Below are positions 41,651 through 52,100 of a DNA stretch of 64,000 nucleotides, piece by piece. The translations under genes were made by a program, and so were the position numbers. Source of the stretch: Clostridia bacterium (GTDB taxonomy: Bacteria > Bacillota > Clostridia > Oscillospirales > Acutalibacteraceae); NCBI GenBank assembly GCA_017503135.1, contig JAFVTQ010000004.1:372001-436000 (forward strand). The letters are read 5' to 3'. Within the stretch, counting starts at the first letter, position 1; every line of letters starts with the position of its first letter. The notes under the pieces were generated by a model that had not been told where the DNA came from, ran no database searches, and saw nothing but the letters and a program-made list of their open reading frames with translations.

Positions 41651-43966
41651 ATGAACAAAAATATGATTTGCTGTAAATGCAAACAAAGACCCGCAGTCAT
41701 CTTTGTAACAAAGATGGAAGGCGAAAAAACAACAAATGAGGGTTATTGCATTCAATGTGCGATGGAGATGAATATTGGTCCCATCAAACAGATGATGGAG
41801 AATATGGGTATCACCGAAGACCAGCTTGAAGATATGACAGCCCAGATGGAACAAATGATGGATAGTATGGGTGAAGACGGCTTTGAGTTGGGTGGTGCAT
41901 CAACATTCCCATTTATGCAAAATCTTGGTATGATGCCAATGGATGTACCTGAAGAAAATATCAAAGACCTTAACGGCGACAAGAAAAATGCACCAAAAGG
42001 TAAGAAAAAGCAGGGAAATAAGGGCGACAAGAGAAAAATGCTTTCTATGTATTGCACCGACTTGACTGCGAAAGCAAGAAATAACGAGCTTGACAGAATT
42101 ATCGGTAGAGATACAGAAATTGCCCGTGCTGTGCAGATTTTGTGCAGAAGAACAAAGAATAACCCTTGCCTTATCGGTGAGCCGGGTGTTGGTAAAACTG
42201 CAATCGCAGAAGGCTTGGCACAGAGAATTGCAGAGGGGAATGTCCCAGCAAAACTTATTGATAAAGAAATCCATCTTCTTGATCTTACTGCACTTGTTGC
42301 TGGCACACAATTCCGTGGTCAGTTTGAAAGTCGTATTAAAGGTCTTGTAGAAGAAGTTAAGAGTGAAGGCAATATTATTCTCTTTATTGACGAAGTTCAT
42401 AATCTTGTAGGCACAGGTGATGCAGAAGGCTCAATGAACGCTGCAAATATCTTGAAACCTGCTCTTTCTCGTGGTGCAATTCAGGTTATCGGTGCAACAA
42501 CTTTCAATGAATACAGAAAGCATATCGAAAAAGATGCGGCTCTTGAGCGCCGTTTCCAACCTATAAAAGTCGAAGAACCATCAATCGAAGATACTTATAA
42601 AATGCTTGTTGGTATCAAAGGCTATTATGAGCTTTTCCACAGAGTTCAAATAAGCGATAATCTTGTATATAAAGCAGTAACTCTTTCTGAAAGATATATC
42701 ACAGACAGATTCTTGCCAGACAAAGCTATCGACCTTTTGGATGAAGCTTGTACTTGTGCAAATCTTCGTAATAAAGCAATCAGCGAAAACGAGATTAACG
42801 AGAAGAAAATTGCAGAACTCAAAAAAGAACTTGAATCACTTGAAGAAAAAATCGCAAACCCTGAAAATGACGAAGACTTGAACCCTGTTTATGAAGAACT
42901 TTATAAAACAAAGGGCGAACTTGCAGTCTGTGAGGACAAAGCACCAGAGCTTCAAGAAAAAGCAAAAGACAATAATGTTACAGAAGACGACTTGGCAAGA
43001 GTTATAAACTTATGGACAGGTATCCCTGCTACCAAAGTTGTAGAAGGTGACATTAACCGACTTCGTGGTCTTGAAGACAGACTTATGGAAAAAGTTGTCG
43101 GTCAAGACGATGCTGTTAAAGCCGTTGCAAATGCAATCAAGCGTAGCAGAATTCAGTTGACACTTCAAAAACGCCCTGCATCATTTATTTTTGTAGGTCC
43201 AACAGGTGTGGGTAAAACTGAACTTGTAAAACAACTTTCAACTGAACTTTTTGACACACCTGAAACACTTATCCGTCTTGATATGAGTGAGTTTATGGAG
43301 AAACATTCAGTTTCTCGTCTTATTGGCTCCCCTCCGGGATATGTGGGCTATGATGAAGCAGGTCAGTTAACCGAAAAGGTGAGAAGAAAGCCATATTCAA
43401 TCATTCTCTTTGACGAGATTGAAAAAGCACATCCCGATGTGATGAACATTCTTCTTCAAATCCTTGACGAAGGTAAAACAAATGACGCTCATGGTCGCAC
43501 AGTCAGCTTTGCAAATACCGTGATTATTATGACATCAAATGCCGGTAGTCATAAGTCAGAAACATCATTAGGATTCGGCAAAACAGATAAAGACATTTCA
43601 AGAGAAAAGGTGCTCAAAGCACTTAATGAATTCTTACGCCCTGAATTTATCGGCCGTGTTGACGAAATCGTTGTGTTCAACCCACTCGACGAAGAAGATT
43701 ATAAGAAAATCGCAATTCTTATGCTTTCTGAAATCGAAACAGTGCTTAAAGATAAGGGTATTCAGTTTGTTTATGACGACAACACACCATCTGCAATCGT
43801 CTCAAAAATGGATGGCAATGTGCGTGGTGCTCGTGATTTGAGAAATGTTATCCGTCGTAATATCGAAGATAAAGTTTCAACAATTATGATTGATAATCTC
43901 GGCACAACAATCAACAAAATCCTCATCACATCAGATGATAACAACATTCAGGTAAGTTTTGAATAA
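41651..43966 (+). CDS. ClpE-like AAA+ unfoldase with N-terminal zinc finger
   Basis: A 771-residue Hsp100 protein. Instead of the Clp N domain it has a four-cysteine zinc finger (C7, C10, C33, C36) like ClpE and McsA, then a Met-rich acidic linker (about 45-115). Two AAA+ domains follow with Walker A motifs GEPGVGKT and GPTGVGKT, split by a middle coiled-coil region. A ClpP-docking loop (SLGFGK) is present in the second domain, so it should feed ClpP. No ctsR, mcsA or mcsB is adjacent; it closes the long ruvC-to-clpE run instead. ClpC is the alternative name. Confidence 0.88.
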   Translation: MNKNMICCKCKQRPAVIFVTKMEGEKTTNEGYCIQCAMEMNIGPIKQMMENMGITEDQLEDMTAQMEQMMDSMGEDGFELGGASTFPFMQNLGMMPMDVPEENIKDLNGDKKNAPKGKKKQGNKGDKRKMLSMYCTDLTAKARNNELDRIIGRDTEIARAVQILCRRTKNNPCLIGEPGVGKTAIAEGLAQRIAEGNVPAKLIDKEIHLLDLTALVAGTQFRGQFESRIKGLVEEVKSEGNIILFIDEVHNLVGTGDAEGSMNAANILKPALSRGAIQVIGATTFNEYRKHIEKDAALERRFQPIKVEEPSIEDTYKMLVGIKGYYELFHRVQISDNLVYKAVTLSERYITDRFLPDKAIDLLDEACTCANLRNKAISENEINEKKIAELKKELESLEEKIANPENDEDLNPVYEELYKTKGELAVCEDKAPELQEKAKDNNVTEDDLARVINLWTGIPATKVVEGDINRLRGLEDRLMEKVVGQDDAVKAVANAIKRSRIQLTLQKRPASFIFVGPTGVGKTELVKQLSTELFDTPETLIRLDMSEFMEKHSVSRLIGSPPGYVGYDEAGQLTEKVRRKPYSIILFDEIEKAHPDVMNILLQILDEGKTNDAHGRTVSFANTVIIMTSNAGSHKSETSLGFGKTDKDISREKVLKALNEFLRPEFIGRVDEIVVFNPLDEEDYKKIAILMLSEIETVLKDKGIQFVYDDNTPSAIVSKMDGNVRGARDLRNVIRRNIEDKVSTIMIDNLGTTINKILITSDDNNIQVSFE

Positions 43967-43973
43967 AAGCAAA

Positions 43974-44009
43974 AAAGGACAGTGGCAAAAACTACTGTCC
44001 TTTATATTT
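43974..44009 (+). terminator. Terminator after the ClpE-like gene
   Basis: A 10-bp perfect stem (AAAGGACAGT 43974-43983, ACTGTCCTTT 43994-44003) with a 10-nt loop, then a T-rich tail. Confidence 0.88.
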
Positions 44010-44060
44010 TTGCAAACCGTCGCACATGGACGAAAGAGTTCTCGTCTCTCTTATAAAATG

Positions 44061-44097
44061 AATAAAACCCACACATCAAATGATGTATGGGTTTTAT
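44061..44097 (-). terminator. Terminator of tRNA-Ser(GCU), minus strand
   Basis: A long stem pairs AATAAAACCCACACATCA with TGATGTATGGGTTTTATT (one mismatched/G-T position). It directly follows the CCA end of the tRNA on the minus strand, with a T-rich tail beyond. Confidence 0.75.
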
Positions 44098-44188
44098 TGG
44101 CGCAGAAGGAGAGACTCGAACTCTCGCACCGGTTTCCCGGCCTACGCCCTTAGCAGGGGCGCCTCGTCACCAACTTGAGTACTTCTGC
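44098..44188 (-). tRNA. tRNA-Ser, anticodon GCU
   Basis: A 91-nt class II tRNA on the minus strand, CCA encoded. The acceptor arms are GCAGAAG and CTTCTGC. The anticodon loop is CTGCTAA with anticodon GCT at 44152-44154 (reads AGC/AGU codons). The long variable arm (GCCGGGAAACCGGT) and T-arm (GAGAG TTCGAGT CTCTC) are typical of tRNA-Ser. Confidence 0.95.
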
Positions 44189-44214
44189 AAGTGTAACGTG
44201 TTTAAGCGTTATTT

Positions 44215-44250
44215 AATTAAAAAGCGGGCTGTATTTGACATACAACCCGC
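44215..44250 (-). terminator. Terminator between the two serine tRNAs, minus strand
   Basis: An 11-bp stem (GCGGGCTGTAT 44224-44234, ATACAACCCGC 44240-44250, one G-T pair in RNA) lies just after the CCA of tRNA-Ser(UGA), followed on the minus strand by TTTTTAATT. Confidence 0.8.
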
Positions 44251-44252
44251 AG

Positions 44253-44341
44253 TGGCGGAGAGAGTGGGATTCGAACCCACGGTACGTTGCCGTACGACGG
44301 TTTTCAAGACCGTTCCGTTATAACCACTTCGGTATCTCTCC
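44253..44341 (-). tRNA. tRNA-Ser, anticodon UGA
   Basis: An 89-nt class II tRNA on the minus strand with CCA encoded. The acceptor begins GGAGAGA and ends TCTCTCC. The anticodon is TGA at 44304-44306 in the loop CTTGAAA (reads UCA and related codons). A long variable arm (TCGTACGGCAACGTACC) and a GTGGG-TTCGAAT-CCCAC T-arm confirm it. Confidence 0.95.
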
Positions 44342-44356
44342 GTATTGGGCTTGTAT

Positions 44357-44385
44357 ATATTATCATAAAAGAAACTCAATGTCAA
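44357..44385 (-). promoter_or_regulatory. Promoter of tRNA-Ser(UGA), minus strand
   Basis: On the minus strand TTGACA (44385-44380), 17 bp, TAATAT (44362-44357), 16 bp before the tRNA 5' end. Confidence 0.8.
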
Positions 44386-44409
44386 GGACTTTTTTCAATG
44401 TTTTTTAAT

Positions 44410-44425
44410 TTTTGTGTCCACAAAA
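44410..44425. promoter_or_regulatory. Palindrome upstream of the alpha-galactosidase promoter
   Basis: TTTTGTG and CACAAAA pair perfectly around TC. It lies 15 bp ahead of the -35 box of the galactosidase gene. A site for a sugar-responsive regulator is possible; it does not match the CcpA cre consensus closely. Confidence 0.4.
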
Positions 44426-44440
44426 TTACACCTATTTTAG

Positions 44441-44469
44441 TTTACTTTTTATAGTTAAAATGATAAAAT
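44441..44469 (+). promoter_or_regulatory. Promoter of the alpha-galactosidase gene
   Basis: TTTACT (44441-44446), 17 bp, TAAAAT (44464-44469), with TG at 44461-44462 giving an extended -10. Confidence 0.68.
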
Positions 44470-44496
44470 ATATTTATCTAATCAGGGGTGATTTTT

Positions 44497-45789
44497 ATGG
44501 ATAAAAATAAGCTTGCGAAAACACCACCAATGGGGTGGAATAGTTGGGATTGCTATGGCGCAGCCGTCAACGAAGAACAACTTCTAGGCAATGCTGAATA
44601 TATGGCAAAATACCTTAAAGATTACGGTTGGCAATATGTTGTCTGTGATATTCAATGGTATGAACCAAATGCAAGAAATAACGACTATAATAATTTCACC
44701 GAGCTTTGTATGGACGAATATTCTCGACTTATCCCAGCCGTTAATCGTTTCCCATCATCTGCAAACGGACAAGGCTTTAAACCAATTGCAGACAAAATTC
44801 ACGCTATGGGGCTTAAATTCGGCATACATATTATGCGTGGTATTCCTCGTCAGGCTGTTCATCAGAATACCCCTATTTTAAACAGTGACAAAACTGCTCG
44901 TCAGGTTGTGCATCATTTCTCCGTTTGCCCTTGGAATACTGATATGTATGGTATGTATAATTGCGAAGGCGCACAGGCTTATTATGACAGTATTTTCGAT
45001 ATGTACGCAAAATGGGGCATTGACTTTGTTAAAGTAGATGACATCTGTGTTACAGAATTCAGGAAATGGGATAACCCATATTCAGCTCGTGAAGAAGTTG
45101 AAATGATAAGAAAAGCTATCGACAAAACAGGTCGTGATATAGTTTTAAGTCTTTCTCCTGGACCTGCTGAATTATCAGTTGCAGACCACCTTTGTGAATA
45201 TGCTAATATGTGGCGTCTTACAGGCGATTTCTGGGACTGGTGGGATAAACTCTATGAAATGTTCGATAAATGCGAAAAGTGGGCACCTTATGTAAAAGAG
45301 GGGTGTTGGCCTGATTGCGATATGCTCCCACTTGGCAACCTTTCAAGAAATGGCACTTGTCACGGACCACAGGACAGATACACTCAATTCACAAAAGACG
45401 AGCAAATCACATTGATGACACTTTGGTCAATATTCCGTTCACCACTTATGTTCGGTGGCGAAATGAGAAACAACGACGAATGGACTCTCTCTCTTATGAC
45501 TAACGAAGAAGTCCTTGATGTGAATCAAAATTCTCATGGTGGTAAACAAGCATACAGAGATGAAAATACAATCATCTGGACTGCAGTTTCTTCAGATAAC
45601 AAACCATTAATCGCAGTATTCAATGTGTCACCTGAAAATGCTGAAATCACAGTTGATTTATCAAAACTTGATTTAGCAGGTGAATACACACTTCGCGATT
45701 TATGGGCAAAAGAAGATGTTAAAAAAGTAGAAGATAAATTCACTTGCAAAGTAAATACACACGGCGCAAAACTCTTTAAATTAAAATAA
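44497..45789 (+). CDS. GH27 alpha-galactosidase, intracellular
   Basis: A 430-residue glycoside hydrolase family 27 enzyme, expected to remove terminal alpha-galactose from oligosaccharides such as melibiose, raffinose or galactomannan fragments. The N-terminus carries the clan D signature (PPMGWNSWDCYG). The nucleophile is D181 (VKVDD) and the acid/base D244 (RLTGD). A C-terminal antiparallel beta domain follows. There is no signal peptide, so it acts on imported sugars. Start ATG 44497 follows AGGGGTG. addB begins 15 bp downstream with no terminator between. Clan relatives such as GH36 are longer. Confidence 0.88.
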   Translation: MDKNKLAKTPPMGWNSWDCYGAAVNEEQLLGNAEYMAKYLKDYGWQYVVCDIQWYEPNARNNDYNNFTELCMDEYSRLIPAVNRFPSSANGQGFKPIADKIHAMGLKFGIHIMRGIPRQAVHQNTPILNSDKTARQVVHHFSVCPWNTDMYGMYNCEGAQAYYDSIFDMYAKWGIDFVKVDDICVTEFRKWDNPYSAREEVEMIRKAIDKTGRDIVLSLSPGPAELSVADHLCEYANMWRLTGDFWDWWDKLYEMFDKCEKWAPYVKEGCWPDCDMLPLGNLSRNGTCHGPQDRYTQFTKDEQITLMTLWSIFRSPLMFGGEMRNNDEWTLSLMTNEEVLDVNQNSHGGKQAYRDENTIIWTAVSSDNKPLIAVFNVSPENAEITVDLSKLDLAGEYTLRDLWAKEDVKKVEDKFTCKVNTHGAKLFKLK

Positions 45790-45804
45790 AAGGGGCAAAA
45801 AAAT

Positions 45805-48800
45805 ATGCTCAACATTATCACAGGACGTACAGGTAGTGGCAAAACACGATATATTCGTAACATTGCAACAGAAATTGCAAAACAGATAAGTGGCAAAGCC
45901 GTTATTATTGTACCCGAGCAGTTTTCTTTTGAAACCGAAAGGGGAATGCTCGAACTTTTAGGCAATGAAAAAATAAATAATGTTGAAATTTTAAGCTTTT
46001 CACGACTTGGTGAAAGGCTTTTGTCCCAATATGGCAAATTAGATAAAAAAAATGCTGACGATGGTGTCCGCGCAGTGCTTATGAGTCGTGCTATTGAAGC
46101 TCTTGAAGATGAGCTCAATGTGTTTGGTCGCTATAAAAAACACCCTGAGCTTATTAGCCAGATTCTCGATTTTCACCGTGAAATCAAAAAATGCAAAATA
46201 TCAAACGAACAGTTAGAAGAATATGCAAAAGTTGTAAATAAAAAATCATTTGCATCAAAAATAACTGAACTCTCATCAATTTTTGCTTGTTATGATGCAT
46301 TGATGTCCAAGAGATTTAACGACAGCACACTTCATCTTGATATGCTCGCAGACTTGTTGACAGAAGTTGATTATTTCAAGAATAAAGTAGTATTCTTTGA
46401 TGCTTTTTCAGGTTTTTCAGGTCAGGAGTATAGCGTATTAAGTGAGATTATGCGTCAAGCAGAAGATGTATATGTTACATTTTGCTGTGATACTTCTAAA
46501 AACAACCAAAGATATGAACTTTTCTATAATTCTACGGTTGAGATTAAAAAACTTAAAGCAATCGCAAATAAAATTGGTGTAAAGATTGCACCCGAAAAAG
46601 TGCTTTATGCAAAGAAAGAGTTTAAAAAAGATGAACTCAATTTTCTCGAAGAGAATTTCTTTGCAAATAATGATAATGTCTATGACGAAGATGCAAGTGC
46701 AATCACAGTTATCCCTTGTCGCACAAAAACTGATGAATGTAGTGTGGTAGCATCAGAAATCAAAAAACTTGTACGCACAGAAAATCTTCGTTATCGCGAT
46801 ATTGCTGTTATTGTCCGTCACGAAGAAAATTATAAAAAAGACTTGGCATCTGCATTCAGAAAATATGATATTGATTGTTTCCACGATAATCGTCAGCCAG
46901 TTGACACACAACCACTTATCGTGTTTTTAAAATGCCTTTTAGATAATCTTGTTAAAGGCTTTGAAACTGAAAGAATATTAAGACTTTTAAAAACTCAACT
47001 TTTCGGTTTTACAGTCGAAGAAATCGCACTTATAGAAGATTATTGCCTTATGTGGAGAATCCGTCCGTCAGCCTGGCTTGAAGAATGGACCGAAAACCCC
47101 AATGGCTTCGGCGAATTGGTAACAGATTATTCAAACGAACTTTTAGAAAGTATAAACAATCTTCGTCAAAGAATAGTTGCACCAATTTCTTTGCTTAAAA
47201 GACAAATGAAAGACTCTGATGGCGAGTCAATGTCAAAGGCGTTATTCACATTCTTGCAAAAGAATAAAATTGACGAAAATCTTAAGGTATTTACACAAAC
47301 TCTTAAAGATAGCGAAGAAATCGAATTAGCACTTGAACAAGCACGAATCTGGAAAATCGTTGCAGAAGTGTTAGATGGTCTCTATTTTGCAATTGGTAAT
47401 ACAAATATTTCTATTGAACGATATGCTGAATTGTTCAATCTCTTTGTTGCGTCTAAAAATATTGGTGTAATTCCAAACGGAATGGACGAAGTGATTATAG
47501 GTGGTGCTGACAGAATTCGTGCGTCTGCACCAAAAGTGGTATTCCTTATGGGCGCGAATACCGGACTATTCCCTGCAGAAAGTTCATCAGGTGTTTTGTT
47601 CAACGACTTTGAACGCTGTGAGCTCATAAATAACGGAATGCAGATTATCAGTAACCTTGAATATAACAGTGTCAGCGAAAACTTTATTGCTTATCACGCT
47701 GCAACTTTGGCAACCGATAAACTCTATCTTACATATTCATCAATGAGTGGTGACTCATCTGCATTGTCACCATCTGAAATGGTAACTGATATAATCAAAA
47801 CATTTCCCAAATGTAATATAATTGATGATTACTCAAAACTTGATAGAATTGAAAGCCGAAATTCTGCATTCTCTATTTTGGCAGGTGAGTCTGTAAACGG
47901 CTCAGTTTTAGGCGAAACTTTAAAAGTGTATTTCAACGAAAATAACGGCAAAAATGAAGTTTTAAAAATCAGCAGAGCAAACAATAAAGATTTCAAAATC
48001 CTTGATAAAAACCTTGCAACTGCTTTCTTTGGCAAGAATATGTATATGTCTGCTTCGCGCATTGAAAAGTTTTATAAATGTCCGTTTGAATATTTCTGTG
48101 AATATGGGCTTAAAGCAAAGCCTAGAAAAGAAGCACAGATTGATGCTGCTTTATCAGGTACACTCATCCACTATGTAATGGAAAAGTTCTTATTCAATAA
48201 TGAAAAAGAAATAATTATCAGAATGACCGATGATGAAATCAATGAGCAGATTGAAACAATTGTTGATGAATATATCATTGACGAAATGGGTGGATACGAA
48301 AATAAATCAGCCACTTTTGACAGAACAATAAAACTTATTAAAACAACGGCTTATAAAGTTTTAATAAGGCTTATTGTTGAATTTAAAGCTTGTGAATTTA
48401 CTCCTGTTGATTTTGAATTGAGCATTAATCACGACGGCGCAATTGACCCTTATGAAGTGAAACTTCAAAATGGTGGCACAGTGCGTGTAGTTGGTAGCGT
48501 TGACCGTGTTGATATGTTCAAAACAGAAAACAACACATTCTTACGTGTTGTTGACTACAAAACAGGTGGCAAAGAGTTTAAATTGGGCGAAGTGTTTTAT
48601 GGCCTTAATATGCAGATGCTCATTTATCTTTTCGCTATTTGGGAGAATGGCAAGGATTATTATGGTGACAACATAATCCCTGCGGGTGTGCTTTATTTTC
48701 AAGCTAAAAACCCAAAAATATCATCAGATAAAATAGATAAAGATTCAGACGAAAGCACCGTGCTGAATGCAACATTCAGTGAACTCAGTATGGATGGTGT

Positions 48801-49149
48801 AATCCTTAATAATATGCAGGTTTTTGAAGCAATGGATAGCAAATATAACGGTGTGTTGCTTCCAGCTAAATTTGACGAAAAAACAGGTGCGTTAACGGGT
48901 AAGGTCATTTCACTTGAATCACTCACAAAACTTAAAAATAGAGTTAATGATTCTATTAAGAATATGGCAAATCAGTTGCATGATGGTAATATTTCTGCTT
49001 TGCCAATTAAAGATGCTTGCACTTGGTGTCAGTTTAAAGATGTGTGCAAGCGCGAAGAAGATGACCCAATAAACGAGTTTGAAGTTCCAAAATTTGACGA
49101 TGCAATTTCAATGTTGAGAGGTGACGACGATGGCAAGACAATGGACTGA
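45805..49149 (+). CDS. addB: AddAB helicase-nuclease subunit B
   Basis: A 1114-residue AddB. With AddA it processes double-strand breaks and makes 3' tails for RecA, halting at Chi. The N-terminal Walker A is GRTGSGKT. The C-terminal nuclease has the GSVDRVD and VDYKTGGK motifs. The four iron-sulfur cysteines are present, one in FYKCPFEYFC and three in CTWCQFKDVC (Cx2Cx5C). It overlaps addA by 20 bp. Confidence 0.96.
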   Translation: MLNIITGRTGSGKTRYIRNIATEIAKQISGKAVIIVPEQFSFETERGMLELLGNEKINNVEILSFSRLGERLLSQYGKLDKKNADDGVRAVLMSRAIEALEDELNVFGRYKKHPELISQILDFHREIKKCKISNEQLEEYAKVVNKKSFASKITELSSIFACYDALMSKRFNDSTLHLDMLADLLTEVDYFKNKVVFFDAFSGFSGQEYSVLSEIMRQAEDVYVTFCCDTSKNNQRYELFYNSTVEIKKLKAIANKIGVKIAPEKVLYAKKEFKKDELNFLEENFFANNDNVYDEDASAITVIPCRTKTDECSVVASEIKKLVRTENLRYRDIAVIVRHEENYKKDLASAFRKYDIDCFHDNRQPVDTQPLIVFLKCLLDNLVKGFETERILRLLKTQLFGFTVEEIALIEDYCLMWRIRPSAWLEEWTENPNGFGELVTDYSNELLESINNLRQRIVAPISLLKRQMKDSDGESMSKALFTFLQKNKIDENLKVFTQTLKDSEEIELALEQARIWKIVAEVLDGLYFAIGNTNISIERYAELFNLFVASKNIGVIPNGMDEVIIGGADRIRASAPKVVFLMGANTGLFPAESSSGVLFNDFERCELINNGMQIISNLEYNSVSENFIAYHAATLATDKLYLTYSSMSGDSSALSPSEMVTDIIKTFPKCNIIDDYSKLDRIESRNSAFSILAGESVNGSVLGETLKVYFNENNGKNEVLKISRANNKDFKILDKNLATAFFGKNMYMSASRIEKFYKCPFEYFCEYGLKAKPRKEAQIDAALSGTLIHYVMEKFLFNNEKEIIIRMTDDEINEQIETIVDEYIIDEMGGYENKSATFDRTIKLIKTTAYKVLIRLIVEFKACEFTPVDFELSINHDGAIDPYEVKLQNGGTVRVVGSVDRVDMFKTENNTFLRVVDYKTGGKEFKLGEVFYGLNMQMLIYLFAIWENGKDYYGDNIIPAGVLYFQAKNPKISSDKIDKDSDESTVLNATFSELSMDGVILNNMQVFEAMDSKYNGVLLPAKFDEKTGALTGKVISLESLTKLKNRVNDSIKNMANQLHDGNISALPIKDACTWCQFKDVCKREEDDPINEFEVPKFDDAISMLRGDDDGKTMD

Positions 49150-52100
49150 TGCACAAAAAAATGCAATAGATGCCCGAGGCGGTACTGTCCTTGTTTCTGC
49201 TGCTGCGGGCTCAGGCAAAACTGCAGTTTTGGTTGAACGCGTAATTCAGCGTATAACAGATGCCAATCATCCTGTTGATATTGAAAAACTTCTCATAGTA
49301 ACCTTCACAAAAGCAGCTGCGGCTGAAATGAAAGAGAGAATATCAAAGCGACTTTCAGAGCTTATAAGAGAGCAACCAAATAATCAATATCTCAAAAGAC
49401 AAAAGATGTATTTGCCAAATGCTCAAATCTCAACAATGGATAGTTTCTGTGGTCAGTTGGTAAAGGATAATTTTGAACAGGTGGGCATAGCGCCCGACTA
49501 CACTTTGCTTTCAGATATTGAGCACGATATGTTGAAAAGAGAAGTGGCAGAAGAGGTTTTAGAAGAGCTTTATTCACGACCACAAGAAGAAACAAAAGGA
49601 CTTTTAGAACTTTTTACAACGGGCAAATCAGATGCAAGTCTTGTTGAGTCTGTTCTCTCACTTTATGAATTTGCAATTGCTTCACCAAATCCGGAAATGT
49701 GGATAGAAAACGCCTTTGCAGATTATTATAAAAATTTGCCTATTCAAGAAACAAAATGGGGCAAATATTCATTAGAGCGTTTGGCAGAAGTTGTTGAATA
49801 CACAAAAATCAAAGCACAAGACATAATCGATGATGCACCTGAAAATTCAACTTTATCAGGTGCGCTCACAAATGATTTAACTCCGATTATATCTTCTCTT
49901 GATGCTATTCTTGAATTAATCAAAACAAATCCTGAAAAATGGGATGAAATCAAATTTTTATCAGAAACAATAAAACTTAACAGATTTCCGACTGTGCCCA
50001 AAGACGAAAAAGATTGCTATTATGATGAGCTTAAAGGTCGTCGTGATAGTATCAAAAAATATCTTGTACAAATTTGCAAATATTTAATCTGCACAGAAAA
50101 AGAATTTTATGAAGATATAGAGTATCTTCGTCCAATAATGAAAAATATTCAGAATTGTGTTTTACGTTTTATTGAAGTCTTAGAAGAACGCAAAAATGAA
50201 AACAATACATATTATTTTTCTGATATTTTGCATTTTGCATTGAATATTCTTGTTGATTTCAACGAAGATGGAACATACAAGAAAACTGATTTAGCAAAAG
50301 AATTGTCAGAGAATTTTGAAGAGATTTTTATTGATGAGTTTCAAGATACAAACGACGCACAAGACACTTTGTTTTCTTCGATTTCAAAAGACAACACCAA
50401 CAAATTTATGGTTGGTGATGTGAAACAAAGCATCTATCGTTTCCGTCAGGCAATGCCAGAAATCTTTTTGGATTATAAAGACACATTCAAGATTTATGAC
50501 GGCAAAAATTATCCTGCAACAATAAACCTTGATAAGAATTTCAGAAGCCGAAAAGGAGTAGTTGACGGCATCAATTTCTTCTTTGATTTTCTTATGACAA
50601 GAAAAACTTGTGAAATTGATTATAAACAAAGTGAACGCCTTGCTTTTGGTGGAGATTATAGTGAAGACTCTGCACCAAATGTGGCAGTGCATATTGTTGA
50701 AACTGAAAAAACCAAAGGCTCAGATTTAGAAAAAGAAGCATACCATATAGGCACAACAATCAATGAGCTTATTTTATCAAAAACTCTTGTAGGTAAAAAA
50801 GGTGAAGAACGACCAATAAAATATAGTGATATCTGTATTCTTATGAGAGCCGTTAAAGATAAAGCACAGGTTGTTGCAAGAGTCCTTGGCGAAATGGGAA
50901 TCCCTGCTCATTTTACAAAACAGGGTGGATTCTTTGAAAGCCGTGAAATCGTAACAATGGTGTCAATGCTCAAAATCATTGATAACCCCGTGCAAGATGT
51001 GCCGTTGGTTTCTGTAATGTTATCACCACTTTGCCCATTCACAGAAGACGATTTGGCAAGATACAGAAACGAAGATAAAAAGAGTAACCTTTATAATGTT
51101 GTAAAAAATCAATATGATAAAGACCAAAAAGTCAAAGAGTTTTTAGATATGCTCTATATTCTTCGCACTTTGTCAGTAACAATGGATATAGGCAGTTTAA
51201 TCCGTCGCGTTTTTGAAATGACTGCTTATGACTCAATTGTTGGTGCGATGGATAATGGTGAAAAGAGAGTTTTAAACCTTGAGCTTCTCATTAACTATGC
51301 AGAAAATTATGAAGCTATGGGTGGCTCAGGACTTTCAGGCTTTATCCGTTATCTTGACAAAATTCGCAAGAATAAAAAGGATTTAGAAGGCGCAAACGAG
51401 TTGACCGAGAATGATGATGTTGTCCGTATAATGTCAATTCATAAGAGTAAAGGTCTTGAGTTCCCAGTTGTATTCATTGCGAATTGCTCATCATCTAATA
51501 ATGGGGTTGACTATAACAAAGTCAAGGTCAACAGACATTTAGGCGTTGCAACATCTCGCTATTTCCCAAAACAACACAAAGATTTCACAACTCTTCCGGT
51601 TAATGCAATAAAGCTTTATGACCAACAAGAAGAATTTGCCGAGCAAATCAGAGTGCTATATGTTGCAATGACTCGTGCAGAAGAAAAACTTTATATTGTG
51701 GGTTCAATGCACGATACAGAGAAAAAAATAACAGATTTATATAATACTTATTATAATAATTTTGTTGATTCATCTGTGCCATTGTCAATGTGCTCAAATA
51801 TGATGCAGTGGATTACAATAGCAATGCTTAATCATCCATCACTTAAAATGAGTAATTTTCTTTCTTGCACCAAGAATCCGCAAAGTCCTAAAATAGACTT
51901 TGAAATTATTGATGATGTCGAGAGTGTTGTTGCAACTGAAGAAGAACAAAAAGCATTCGATATTGATAAAGATATTCTAAAAGAGATTTCAGAAAAATTG
52001 TCTTATGAATATCCATATTCTGCTTTGTCAGAAATACCAATTAAATATGCAGCATCATCAATGCAAAAAGACGATAATCTTCAATATCTTGCAAGTGAAC

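Noticed and set aside
41752-42306. A 184-codon open frame antisense to the ClpE-like gene
   Set aside because: Shadow of the + strand coding sequence with no ribosome site or family resemblance.
43967-44340. Short + strand open frames around 43959-44323
   Set aside because: They read through terminators and the two minus-strand tRNAs, whose cloverleaf features are unambiguous.
44410-44425. CcpA cre site ahead of the alpha-galactosidase
   Set aside because: The palindrome lacks the central CG and spacing of the cre consensus, so I keep it only as an unassigned operator candidate.
45534-46118. A 194-codon open frame antisense across galactosidase and addB
   Set aside because: Ser/Leu/Phe-rich composition, no start signal, and it spans two well-supported genes.
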